Below are positions 7,913 through 15,055 of a stretch of 19,645 nucleotides of DNA, piece after piece; the stretch's first letter is position 1, and each line of letters opens with the position of its first letter. The translations under genes were made by a program, and so were the position numbers. The notes beneath the pieces were generated by a model, which did not search any database, was not told the DNA's origin, and saw nothing but the letters and a program-made list of their open reading frames with translations. The DNA is from UBA5177 sp002413265 (GTDB taxonomy: Bacteria > Chloroflexota > UBA5177), in assembly GCA_036752825.1 (NCBI GenBank), contig DAIORV010000033.1, forward strand, positions 1 to 19,645, read 5' to 3'.

Positions 7913-8095
7913 AGACACGGATTGACACCACACTGGACGCTTCCCTGACCGTCCGCAATGCGCCGGCTGAGGCGCAGGCAGTGAACTAATAGGGATGGTT
8001 GAACAGACATGGCTCGAAGGACGGCTTGGAGGGTGCGAGTAATCTAGCCGCTGATCCTTAAGCTTTGCTGAACCGCGCGCCGGAATGAGGGAGAT

Positions 8096-8929
8096 TTGGG
8101 CCACACTCGACTGGGCGTACTTCCGGAGTCTCGACGGTGGAACCGCATTCGAGAACTCCTAGCAGAAGGCGCCGGCGCGTCCGCGGTGGGCGCCCAGACC
8201 CTTCGCGCGATACGCGAGTTGTTCGGCAACGCCGACGAGTCATCGTACGGCCCGCTTGGACGCGACCAAGCCGCTGCTGCCGGCGTGTGGGTGCTCTTCA
8301 GCATTCCGCGCGAGGCCCGGAAAGCGGACGACCTGGGCGCCTTCAAACGGGCCCTCGCGGGACTGGGCATGAGCCTGACAGACGACGCCTTCGACTCTCC
8401 AGCGTCGTTCATCGCCCGGGTGAGCGACGCCGTGCGTGACCAGGCGCGCGCACAGCAGACGACCACGTTCACGGAGATGAGCATTCTGGCTCTTCGACAA
8501 ACGTTGACGGACGCAACGTTGAAATCACCGCTGCCTCTATTCCGATCTGAGCCCGACGAGATACGCGCACGCTGGGCCGAGTACGGCACGAATGCCGGAT
8601 TCTCGCAGCTAGCCAGCAGCTTCTTCAGCAATCTCTTGGAGCGCTCGATCTCGTTCTACCTCAGCAAGGAACTCCCTCAACAGGTCGGGGCCACCGCCCG
8701 TTTCGACCATTTCGCATCAACCGAGGCCTTTGTCAGCGATCTTCGTGTCTGGTGCCGAGAACGTGCATCGATTACCGATGAGTTCGCGTCCGTCTGGCTG
8801 TCGAAGGAGCGATTCGCTCACGAGCGCAGCAGGGGATCTGATGCGCTCGACCTCCAGGACGCTCGCCGATTCCTGACGTATGCCTTGGCGAAGGTCGGGG
8901 GCGAAGTGGCCGCGCACGACCAGGGCTAA
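8096..8929 (+). CDS. Unrecognised 277-residue protein, first gene of the QueC-like operon
   Basis: The protein is soluble and mostly helical by composition, with no signal peptide, membrane segment or catalytic motif that I can name. Notable stretches are RWNRIRELLAEGAGASAVGA (15-34) and YGPLGRDQAAAAGVWVLFSI (51-70). It ends 12 nt before the QueC-like gene, so the two are very likely co-translated, and by position it could be that enzyme's partner or substrate. The start is uncertain. TTG 8096 begins Met-Gly but has a purine-rich RBS only 2-3 nt away. An ATG at 8085 opens another frame reading MREIWATLDWAYFRSLD. That frame joins the main frame sensibly at RWNRIREL if one base is re-read near 8135, which suggests a frameshift or a sequencing error at the 5' end. 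Function unknown. Confidence 0.7.
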   Translation: MGHTRLGVLPESRRWNRIRELLAEGAGASAVGAQTLRAIRELFGNADESSYGPLGRDQAAAAGVWVLFSIPREARKADDLGAFKRALAGLGMSLTDDAFDSPASFIARVSDAVRDQARAQQTTTFTEMSILALRQTLTDATLKSPLPLFRSEPDEIRARWAEYGTNAGFSQLASSFFSNLLERSISFYLSKELPQQVGATARFDHFASTEAFVSDLRVWCRERASITDEFASVWLSKERFAHERSRGSDALDLQDARRFLTYALAKVGGEVAAHDQG

Positions 8930-8941
8930 GGACTACTCCAC

Positions 8942-10786
8942 GTGGGGCAAAAGACGCTCGTCATTTGCGGCGACGCGAAGCCCGCAGACGTGGGGCTGCG
9001 AGAGGTCGACTATGACTCCACGATTCCTCTCGACACGGAAGGCCCGTCGCAAAACGTCCGCCTCGAATTTCCCGACGAGAGCCTCGTTGCCACGCTTGCG
9101 GAGGAAGCGCTCGACTTGCTCGAGATTGCGTCTTATGTGTACGCCGCCGACCGTCTTGTCAGTCGCGGAGATGCAGATGTGCGGGGCGACCGCTGGGTTC
9201 GACAGAATACAATCGTCTTGTCCGTCCGCCGTCCGAACGTATGGCTGCAGGGTCCCTTACGCAAGCGTCTTCAGGCTCTGCTCGGATGGCTAACCGAAGA
9301 CGAATGGCAGCTGCACTTCGTGTCGCGACGCAGGCCTACCGCTCAGCGCGTTCCCCTGCTCGAAGACAACACCTTCAGTTCACGTACCTGTGTTGCACTC
9401 TTCTCTGGCGGCCTGGATTCTCTTTCGGGCGCTCTTTGGGACGTCGATACGAAAGGCCATCGCCCGATTCTTGTGAGCCATCGGTCCACCGACGTCTTCA
9501 ACAGCCGCCAGAAGAGCTTGGCCCAGGCGGTCATGGCCGGCACCGACGCATACGTGCATGTCTCGTGTTGGGTTCATCTTACAGATCGGGACCGTGAGCA
9601 CACACAGCGATCGCGTTCGTTCCTGTACCTCGCGCTTGCTGCGGTCGTCGCCGCGCAGTTCGGCATCCGCGAGATTCACGTGTTTGAAAACGGCACGCTG
9701 TCGATAAACCTGCCCATTTCTCGGCAGGTCGTTGGGACCCACGCGAGCCGATCGACCCATCCCAGATTCATAAGAGAAATGGAGCAGCTTTGCGCGCAGT
9801 TGCTAAGCAATCCCGCGCACATCGACTTACCGTTCTTCGAGAAAACGAAGACGGAGACCGTCGACGAGATCGTGCGCATGGGTCGGCAGGACCTAATTCA
9901 GTCGTCAGTTTCTTGCACGCACGTCGAGGGCCAGTCTCGGCTTCGCCCACACTGCGGCATCTGCTCGCAATGCATCGATAGAAGATTTGCCGTTGAAGCC
10001 TCAGGGGTAGTGAAGATGGATCCCACATACGAACGGGACATCTTCGTGGATTCAGTGGCGGGTTTTCCGCGGAGAGCCGAAGCAAGAGGTCTGATCGAGG
10101 GCTACATCCGGACGTATCGGCGAGCCGGACTTCTGACGACTGAGTCTCTGATGTATGAGTACCCGGAACTGTTCGACCTTGTTGGCAGCGTTCCAACGCC
10201 AACTCTTGAGCGTTTGGATCAGCTATTTGCTCGCCAGGCCGACGTCATTAACCGCGTGCTCGCCGCGAAGATTTCCGAGTATGCGGTTGAGCTGCGCGAG
10301 GGGAGCCTTCCGAAAGACTGCGCGCTCAGACTCGTTCTCGGTGGCGCCCTGGCATTGGAGGCGCATCAGAGATACGCGGACAAGATTGCGGACATCGCCG
10401 CCGCCTGCCTTCCTGTCGCGTTCAAACGCGAAGCCGCCTCGAACGAACCTGAGGTCAGGGGTGCGCTCGAAACAGGCCTCGCCGGACACGACATGGAGCT
10501 CGACAGCGAACTTCCGCAATTTGCCCATGTCGTTGGTGTTGGCGCCGTGCCGGACGCCTCGAGCAACAAGGAGAGCGTGTTTGTTGAGTTGAAGTATCCG
10601 CGGAGGACGCGTCCCTTGCGACAGATTGCTGAGGAGATGGACGCCGACATTACGCATTACCGCGGCCGTGCCGAGACGACGCTGTTCATTGTCTTCGATC
10701 CCGAAGGGCAGATCCCAGACGTTCGCAGATTCGAGCGCGAGTACGAGGCAAAAGGCGAGCACATTCTCTGCCGCGTTGTCCGATGA
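8942..10786 (+). CDS. QueC/QatC-like PP-loop ATPase fused to a C-terminal PD-(D/E)XK nuclease domain
   Basis: The 614-residue protein starts at GTG with AGGA (8929-8932) upstream. Residues 1-145 form an extension like that of defence QueC proteins (LLEIASYVYAADRLV, 59-73). Residues 146-360 are a 7-cyano-7-deazaguanine synthase-like domain with the PP-loop SGGLDS (155-160) and a zinc site of C325, C338, C341 and C344 (HCGICSQC). QueC makes preQ0 with ATP, and homologues in Qat (QatC) and type IV CBASS (Cap9) act in phage defence. Residues about 500-614 resemble the DpnII/MboI-type REase fold, with P537-D538 ... E549-L-K551 followed by an alternating core ending LFIVFDPEGQIPD. That gives a nuclease fused to a deazapurine-type enzyme. 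No other queuosine or deazapurine (dpd) genes are nearby, so tRNA queuosine synthesis is unlikely. The QueC-like assignment is firm; the nuclease assignment is good but based on motifs. Confidence 0.85.
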   Translation: MGQKTLVICGDAKPADVGLREVDYDSTIPLDTEGPSQNVRLEFPDESLVATLAEEALDLLEIASYVYAADRLVSRGDADVRGDRWVRQNTIVLSVRRPNVWLQGPLRKRLQALLGWLTEDEWQLHFVSRRRPTAQRVPLLEDNTFSSRTCVALFSGGLDSLSGALWDVDTKGHRPILVSHRSTDVFNSRQKSLAQAVMAGTDAYVHVSCWVHLTDRDREHTQRSRSFLYLALAAVVAAQFGIREIHVFENGTLSINLPISRQVVGTHASRSTHPRFIREMEQLCAQLLSNPAHIDLPFFEKTKTETVDEIVRMGRQDLIQSSVSCTHVEGQSRLRPHCGICSQCIDRRFAVEASGVVKMDPTYERDIFVDSVAGFPRRAEARGLIEGYIRTYRRAGLLTTESLMYEYPELFDLVGSVPTPTLERLDQLFARQADVINRVLAAKISEYAVELREGSLPKDCALRLVLGGALALEAHQRYADKIADIAAACLPVAFKREAASNEPEVRGALETGLAGHDMELDSELPQFAHVVGVGAVPDASSNKESVFVELKYPRRTRPLRQIAEEMDADITHYRGRAETTLFIVFDPEGQIPDVRRFEREYEAKGEHILCRVVR

Positions 10787-10805
10787 GCGTCAGTGCCGGG
10801 ACCGA

Positions 10806-11951
10806 ATGAAGCTCACGTGCGAGCGCGACGAGTTGCTGCGGGGACTCCTGGTGGCGGGACGCGCGGTCACGTCTAGACCGCAGACTCCCCAGCTCGGAAG
10901 CATCTTGCTTCGTGCGGACGATGCTTCGTTGACGTTGACTGCGTCGAACCTGCTATTCGGCATCCGTCAGCGCATCGCGGCCGACATCCAGGAGGCGGGG
11001 TCGATTCTTCTCCCCGGCCGTCTGGCCGAGTTGATCCAGTCGCTGCCGTCTGGCGAACTCCAGCTCGCAACGGCAAGAAGCAGCAGTCTTCGGGTGAGCC
11101 AGGGTGAGCTCGAATGTGTCGTCCGCTGCCTCGAAGCGGCGGACTATCCCATCAGCGTCCCTAACTCGCGTACCCACCTCGTGGCCCGCGTCGACGCGGC
11201 GGAATTCCGCGAGGCGATTCAACAGGTCTCATACGTCGCGCGCCAAGACGACGCACGACCAGTCATCTCAGGTGTCAGGCTTCGCATCGACACGGGGCTG
11301 CAGCTTGCCGCGACAGACATGTATCGCGTGGCCTTTCGGACGATCGAGCGTTCCGACAAGAGCCGAGGCGCCCGCGAGGTGGTCGTGCCAGCGCGATCGC
11401 TCGTTGAGGTTGAGCGGCTGCCGCCCGCCGGTCAGGCCGCGCTGTCTGTGACAGACGATGAGTCGGAGCTCGTGGTAGAGGTGGGCGATGCCTTGGTTGC
11501 GTGTCGGGTTCTAGAGGGCTCGTTTCCACCAATCGATGCGATGGCAGCTCTTGCTGGTACGACGGTAGTTGCCGTCCCGCGAGTGGAGATGCTGGCCGCT
11601 GCGAGGGTCGCAGCGTTCTTCGCGCCGCCGCCGGCGGGCGTTCTCGAGCTCGATGTTCGACCCGACCAAGGCTCGATTCTTGTGCGGGTCGTCGAGTCCG
11701 ACGCAGGCCGGACTCTCATGCCAGTTCCGGCCATGGGACGAGGAGAGGCGATATCAGTTGCCTTGCGTGTTGAGGACGTTCTCAGTCCACTGGAGCGGCT
11801 CACCGATGGCCAGATTGAGCTGCGATTCGAGGGAACCACCGGTGCAGTAACCACGACTGCTTGCTCAGGTCAGTACGTTCACGTGACCCGCCCTCAACGG
11901 ATATCGACCCCATCCGGCAAGCCTCCGGCGGCGACGGACGGAACTTCGTGA
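10806..11951 (+). CDS. DNA polymerase III beta sliding-clamp paralogue (DnaN-like), divergent
   Basis: DnaN forms a ring around DNA and tethers polymerases and other enzymes through a hydrophobic pocket. The 381 residues span three clamp domains. Recognisable family landmarks are LLPGRLAELIQSLP (68-81), ARPVISGVRLRI (150-161), AATDMYRVA (168-176, family ATD-x-YRLA), and GSFPPIDAM (238-246, family G-x-FPDY). The last is degenerate, and the usual C-terminal M-P-(M/V)-R-L is replaced by VTRPQRIS plus a Ser/Pro/Thr-rich tail. Both altered places line the partner-binding pocket, so this clamp may not bind the host replisome normally. It begins 19 nt after the QueC-like gene, in an operon of defence-type genes rather than beside dnaA or recF. 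I therefore call it an accessory paralogue and not the housekeeping dnaN. The start is ATG with a weak RBS. Confidence 0.85.
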   Translation: MKLTCERDELLRGLLVAGRAVTSRPQTPQLGSILLRADDASLTLTASNLLFGIRQRIAADIQEAGSILLPGRLAELIQSLPSGELQLATARSSSLRVSQGELECVVRCLEAADYPISVPNSRTHLVARVDAAEFREAIQQVSYVARQDDARPVISGVRLRIDTGLQLAATDMYRVAFRTIERSDKSRGAREVVVPARSLVEVERLPPAGQAALSVTDDESELVVEVGDALVACRVLEGSFPPIDAMAALAGTTVVAVPRVEMLAAARVAAFFAPPPAGVLELDVRPDQGSILVRVVESDAGRTLMPVPAMGRGEAISVALRVEDVLSPLERLTDGQIELRFEGTTGAVTTTACSGQYVHVTRPQRISTPSGKPPAATDGTS

Positions 11952-11979
11952 GTCTCCGAGATGTCACGGATCCAAGCCA

Positions 11980-12657
11980 ATGGCGGGGCGAAATGAACGA
12001 CCTCTGGTATCAGATCGCTGGCCGAACGTGAAGATTGCTGGTAGCTACGACTGCACGTTCTGGAGATCGATTAGCGGGAGACTTTCGGACTCAGGCGAGT
12101 TCTCCGGCGCTGTGCCCGGGCCGAACTGGCAGATCGCGTTCGACGTGATTCACGACCGGATCGATACGCGGTTCCTCGAGCCGACGCGGCTCCTCATCGG
12201 AAGTCGCTACGAGTACGCAGGCTTCGCGGTGCTGGCCCTCGACGCGGTGGTGATCGAGACAATTCAGCGGCTTCGCAAAGGCCTGCGCAGCGTGGAGGGC
12301 GAGTCGCGCAATCTGGTAACCGAATTCCTGCGTACGGCACCGGGCTTCAGCCGCTACTTCCCTCCAGACGGGCACGTGCCGGCGCGCGAGTGCCCGTGTA
12401 CACCGTGCGACTTCTACCGCAATGTGCGCAGCGGCGTCACGCATGACGGCGAGACTCACAACGGCTGGCTGGTGCGTTACGGAGGAAGTGAACTCCTCGT
12501 CGAACGCGGCGGCGTTCGGCTGTTAGACCGCAATCTGTTCCACCGGGCGGTCGAGACGGAGTTCGAGTCCTACCTGAATGACCTGGCACAGTCCAGGAAC
12601 GCGCTCTTGCGTGCCCACCTGAAAGCCGCGCTCGATGGAATCTGCAGCGACGCCTAG
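11980..12657 (+). CDS. Conserved hypothetical protein with HEPN-like R-x4-H motif
   Basis: The 225-residue protein has no membrane segment. A helical core (RYEYAGFAVLALDAVVIETI, 76-95) is followed by FYRNVRSGVTHDGET (145-159), which contains R150-x4-H155. R-x4-6-H after a helix is the signature of HEPN RNases and of catalytically dead HEPN folds. I recall uncharacterised bacterial proteins with the same 'VR-C-G-x-x-H-x-x-ET' pattern. A CPCTPC stretch (138-143) precedes it and could bind a metal. It sits 28 nt after the clamp gene and 11 nt before the deaminase gene, so it belongs to the same transcript. The HEPN assignment is an inference from one motif; without structure prediction the function remains unknown. 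Confidence 0.65.
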   Translation: MAGRNERPLVSDRWPNVKIAGSYDCTFWRSISGRLSDSGEFSGAVPGPNWQIAFDVIHDRIDTRFLEPTRLLIGSRYEYAGFAVLALDAVVIETIQRLRKGLRSVEGESRNLVTEFLRTAPGFSRYFPPDGHVPARECPCTPCDFYRNVRSGVTHDGETHNGWLVRYGGSELLVERGGVRLLDRNLFHRAVETEFESYLNDLAQSRNALLRAHLKAALDGICSDA

Positions 12658-12668
12658 GAAGACGGGAA

Positions 12669-13595
12669 ATGAATACCAACAGGGGAGCACCAAGACTCAC
12701 TGATCGAGACCTGATGCTGAGGGCAATCGAGCTCGCGCGAGAGTCGAGGAATGAATCAGCCAGAATCTCGCCGAAGGTTGGCGCCGTCGTCGCTCGTGGT
12801 GGCGTTGTCATCGGCGAGGCGTACCGCGGTGAATTGGGTGCGGGCGAGCACGCCGAGTTCACCTTGCTCGAACGAAAGCTCGCCACGGAGACGCTAGCTG
12901 GCGCAACGCTCTACACGACGCTGGAGCCCTGCACGTCGCGAAACCATCCGAAAGTCCCTTGCGCTGATCGGATTGCCGAAAGACGCATCGAGACCGTCGT
13001 TATCGGCGTATTGGATCCGAACGACCAGATTCGGGGCCGTGGCGAGCTGCGGCTTCGTGAAAGCGGCGTACGGATCAAACGTTTCGCGCCGGACCTGATG
13101 GCGGTGATTGAGGAACTCAACCGCAACTTCGCCCGCCAGCATCGAGCCACTCCTCGGCTCCGCCGAACGTCTGCACAGATGAAGGATCCCGTCGGCTCGG
13201 CCGAAGTCGGCCGGAATGGGCACCGAATCGGCTACACGTCGAAAGGCGACAAGGTTGAGTGGTTGCCAGATGATGAGAAGGCAGGAACGGAGTGGCCACT
13301 CCTCCTTCGTCGCAACGACAAGGCGATCCTTAAGGCCTACAACGAGTTTTGGGACAAGGTTTGGTGGAATCGGCATCAGGTTTGGCTCCAGAAGATAAAG
13401 ACCGATAGAAAAGGACTCACAAAAGCCGAGCGAGCCGTGCTCGCGAAGGCGAATCAAGCCGCAAAGCGGATTGAAGAACGGTACGGAAAGTCGAACCTCG
13501 GATGGTCCGACTTTGAACTCGGACTCCTTAGCGGCCGGATGTCCTCTCTTGCGTGGGTGTTGGGTGCTGAATGGAACGAATCATTGGACACGTGA
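12669..13595 (+). CDS. RibD/dCMP-type zinc deaminase fused to a conserved C-terminal domain
   Basis: Residues about 12-155 form a CMP/dCMP deaminase fold. The zinc ligands are H61 (with catalytic E63 in GEHAEFTLLE), C88 (TLEPC) and C98 (VPCADRI). DPNDQIRGRGELRLRESGV (116-134) is typical of the RibD subgroup, yet no RibD reductase domain follows. Residues 185-308 instead form a separate domain (GYTSKGDKVEWLPDDEK, YNEFWDKVWWNRHQVWL, LGWSDFELGLLSGRMSSLAW). I recall this as a free-standing small protein family of unknown function. An in-frame ATG at 13179 (M171) lies near the junction, so a separate product is possible. A Shine-Dalgarno GGAAG at 12657 and the 11-nt gap tie it to the operon. It may deaminate a free nucleotide or base as part of defence (inference), as described for other anti-phage deaminases. 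Confidence 0.85.
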   Translation: MNTNRGAPRLTDRDLMLRAIELARESRNESARISPKVGAVVARGGVVIGEAYRGELGAGEHAEFTLLERKLATETLAGATLYTTLEPCTSRNHPKVPCADRIAERRIETVVIGVLDPNDQIRGRGELRLRESGVRIKRFAPDLMAVIEELNRNFARQHRATPRLRRTSAQMKDPVGSAEVGRNGHRIGYTSKGDKVEWLPDDEKAGTEWPLLLRRNDKAILKAYNEFWDKVWWNRHQVWLQKIKTDRKGLTKAERAVLAKANQAAKRIEERYGKSNLGWSDFELGLLSGRMSSLAWVLGAEWNESLDT

Positions 13596-14203
13596 GATCG
13601 CCGCATTTGGAGACGGCCTGCTGCCCGCCTCGTAGTTCTTCTCTCGGCCACTTCTCTTACGCGAAGACCGCGAGTTGGCCGCTTCGCTGAGACCTGTTTC
13701 GACGCGAAGCCGGTAGAAATTCGTGCTTGGATACTTCGCCGGGCCGCTTCTCTTGACCGCATCGCTTTCAAGGAAGAAGCCCTGATTCGACGCCGGCCTT
13801 CACAGCCTCTCGCGATCCTCACTCCTTCTAACCCGCCAGCCGGAGCCACCCGCGCTCGTCCTGAACGAGCCGGGTTGTTACCACTTCCGCGTGCTTGACC
13901 CCGGCGGTTCCGTGACTCTCTCCGCGACCATCGCCGCGGTAACAATCGGCCCCTGTTACCACACTTGAGCGTGGCTGCGCGGTAGAGGTGTAAGAGCAGT
14001 GCCTCGGGCCGCTCGGGATTCACCCGGTCATCGCACCATCCGCGGAGATTGAGACGGGACCGCGACCAAAAGAAGTCTCTTAGGTGATGGCCCGTCAGAC
14101 ATACCAGGAAGAACCTGGTGCCTGTGAGGGACTCGCTCCAGCCGGCAATTGCAGCGTCGTTTCGCGGTTTGTACGGGACTGGCCGGCCTCGGCAATCGTC
14201 GTC
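13596..14203. other. 608-bp region without an intact gene
   Basis: I see no complete gene here. The region holds copy 1 of the 74-bp direct repeat (13829-13902). To its right a minus-strand stretch stays open in the same frame to about 13998 and contains a second GTTACCAC (13955-13962). GGTAAC (13938-13943) and GTTACC (13955-13960) form an inverted repeat. An Arg-rich frame on the minus strand across 13454-14023 has the composition of an antisense shadow and is not called. No terminator with a T-run follows the deaminase gene. Confidence 0.5.
13829..13902. repeat. 74-bp direct repeat, copy 1
   Basis: This copy matches 18211-18284 at 69 of 74 positions in the same orientation. It contains a 6-bp hairpin (GCTCGT, 5-nt loop, ACGAGC). 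Read on the minus strand it encodes 23 residues (GVKHAEVVTTRLVQDERG and so on) ending at a TAG exactly at the left edge of the similarity. The repeat may therefore be the 3' end of a duplicated gene rather than a non-coding site. The two copies bracket a 4.3-kb block. Confidence 0.8.
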
Positions 14204-14939
14204 ATGACCCGCCGCATTCGCATCAAGGGGCTAGTTCTAACTGCGTTACTGCTCGGTGGCTGCGGAACTCTGACGGAGCAGAGTGCCGTCTCATCAACGC
14301 CGCCAACATCAAGGGCCACCGTGATACCAGGTGCCACATCCACGCTCACGCCCGTGCCCACGATCGCTCCGACGCCCGTGCCCACGATCGCTCCGACGCC
14401 CGTGCCCACGATCGCTCCGACGCCCGNNNNNNNNNNNNNNNNNNNNNNNNNNNNNNNNNNNNNNNNNNNNNNNNNNNNNNNNNNNNNNNNNNNNNNNNNN
14501 NNNNNNNNNNNNNNNNNNNNNNNNNNTGCCCACGATCGCTCCGACCCCGGTCCCCACACCTCGAACAACGGCCACACCGCTTATCCGTTCCTCAATCCAG
14601 GCCACACTGATGATCTCCTTTGCGACGATCGGAGGCACAAGTCAAAACCCAACAGGTGTCACTGATGCAGAGTTGCACCCGATCGTTCCGAATGCCACTT
14701 GCAGGGGAGAAATTCTGGATAGCGCCCCCTGGGTGGGAGGTACCGGCACCCTTATTGGGAAAGGACCCCTTTCATTTACCCCCGGCACCGGAGCGTTCAC
14801 GGCCTACACTTGGTCTGGAGAGTTCTCGATCAAGAGTGTCAACATGGCAACTGACTTCAAGTACCTCTCTGCTCGAGTCTGGTGCTTCGATTCAACTGGA
14901 GCACAGCTAGGCATTGCAACCAGTGGAATTTGGCCATGA
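14204..14939 (+). CDS. Predicted lipoprotein with PVPTIAPT repeats, interrupted by an assembly gap
   Basis: ATG 14204 gives MTRRIRIKGLVLTALLLGGC. This is a basic N-terminus, a hydrophobic stretch and a lipobox-like LLGGC with cysteine at residue 20, so the protein is probably a lipid-anchored surface protein. A Thr/Pro/Ser linker leads into 8-residue PVPTIAPT repeats, then 100 N, then more repeat and an approximately 115-residue globular domain (ISFATIGGTSQNPTGVTDAE ... GTFAYTW-like strands) ending at a TGA (14937-14939). The frames on either side of the N differ. The 100 N are a placeholder, so the true gap length need not preserve frame as printed, and I treat it as one gene. The function of the C-terminal domain is not recognised. 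Such Thr/Pro linkers are common in secreted proteins of Chloroflexota and some Actinomycetota. Confidence 0.65.
14351..14426 (+). repeat. 24-bp tandem repeats encoding PVPTIAPT
   Basis: Three identical 24-bp units occupy 14351-14374, 14375-14398 and 14399-14422. A fourth begins (CCCG) and runs into the N block. After the gap 14527-14545 matches the unit again. The true copy number is hidden by the gap. The array encodes an extended Pro/Thr spacer in the lipoprotein. Confidence 0.95.
14427..14526. other. Assembly gap of exactly 100 N
   Basis: One hundred consecutive N is the usual scaffolding placeholder for a gap of unknown length. It lies inside a tandem repeat, which explains why assembly failed there. 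Distances and reading frame across it should not be trusted. Confidence 0.98.
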
Positions 14940-15055
14940 TGGAGTTGCTCTGCCCCTACTGCAACAAACACCACGTCGCCGGACGTGGACCCTCTGCCGC
15001 AGCAGGGGGAGAACGACGCTCCGAACTGTCGATCGTCGGACCTTTGAAGCCGTAG
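14936..15055 (+). CDS. Possible 39-residue CxxC (zinc-knuckle-like) small protein
   Basis: An ATG overlapping the lipoprotein stop (ATGA) opens a 39-codon frame starting MMELLCPYCNKHHVAG, with CPYC followed by HH, a plausible small zinc-binding start. The frame overlaps the minus-strand gene at 14956-15276, so at most one of the two is likely to be expressed protein over this stretch. It may be the broken N-terminus of a longer gene. There is no separate RBS, and translation could be coupled to the lipoprotein. Confidence 0.25.
   Translation: MMELLCPYCNKHHVAGRGPSAAAGGERRSELSIVGPLKP

Noticed and set aside
7922..7950. Perfect TTGACA (7922-7927) in the gap before the QueC operon as a promoter
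   Set aside because: No acceptable -10 hexamer lies 16-18 bp downstream (CTGACC at 17 bp), so it is not called. The five-gene operon may still have a promoter in 7913-8095 that I cannot identify.
7995..8042. 15-codon ATG frame between the RM and QueC operons
   Set aside because: It is too short, with a weak RBS and no recognisable content.
8942..10786. Housekeeping queC for queuosine synthesis
   Set aside because: No queD, queE or queF homologue is nearby. The protein is over twice the usual QueC length and carries a nuclease-like domain, so a defence role fits better.
10783..10809. 8-codon ATG frame overlapping the QueC-like stop codon
   Set aside because: It ends at once. The clamp homology begins at ATG 10806, so this is a chance ATGA.
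13454..14023. Long minus-strand frame opposite the deaminase C-terminus
   Set aside because: It has an Arg/Ser-rich antisense-type composition and overlaps a clearly conserved domain on the plus strand. Only the repeat-encoded tail, in another frame, looks protein-like.
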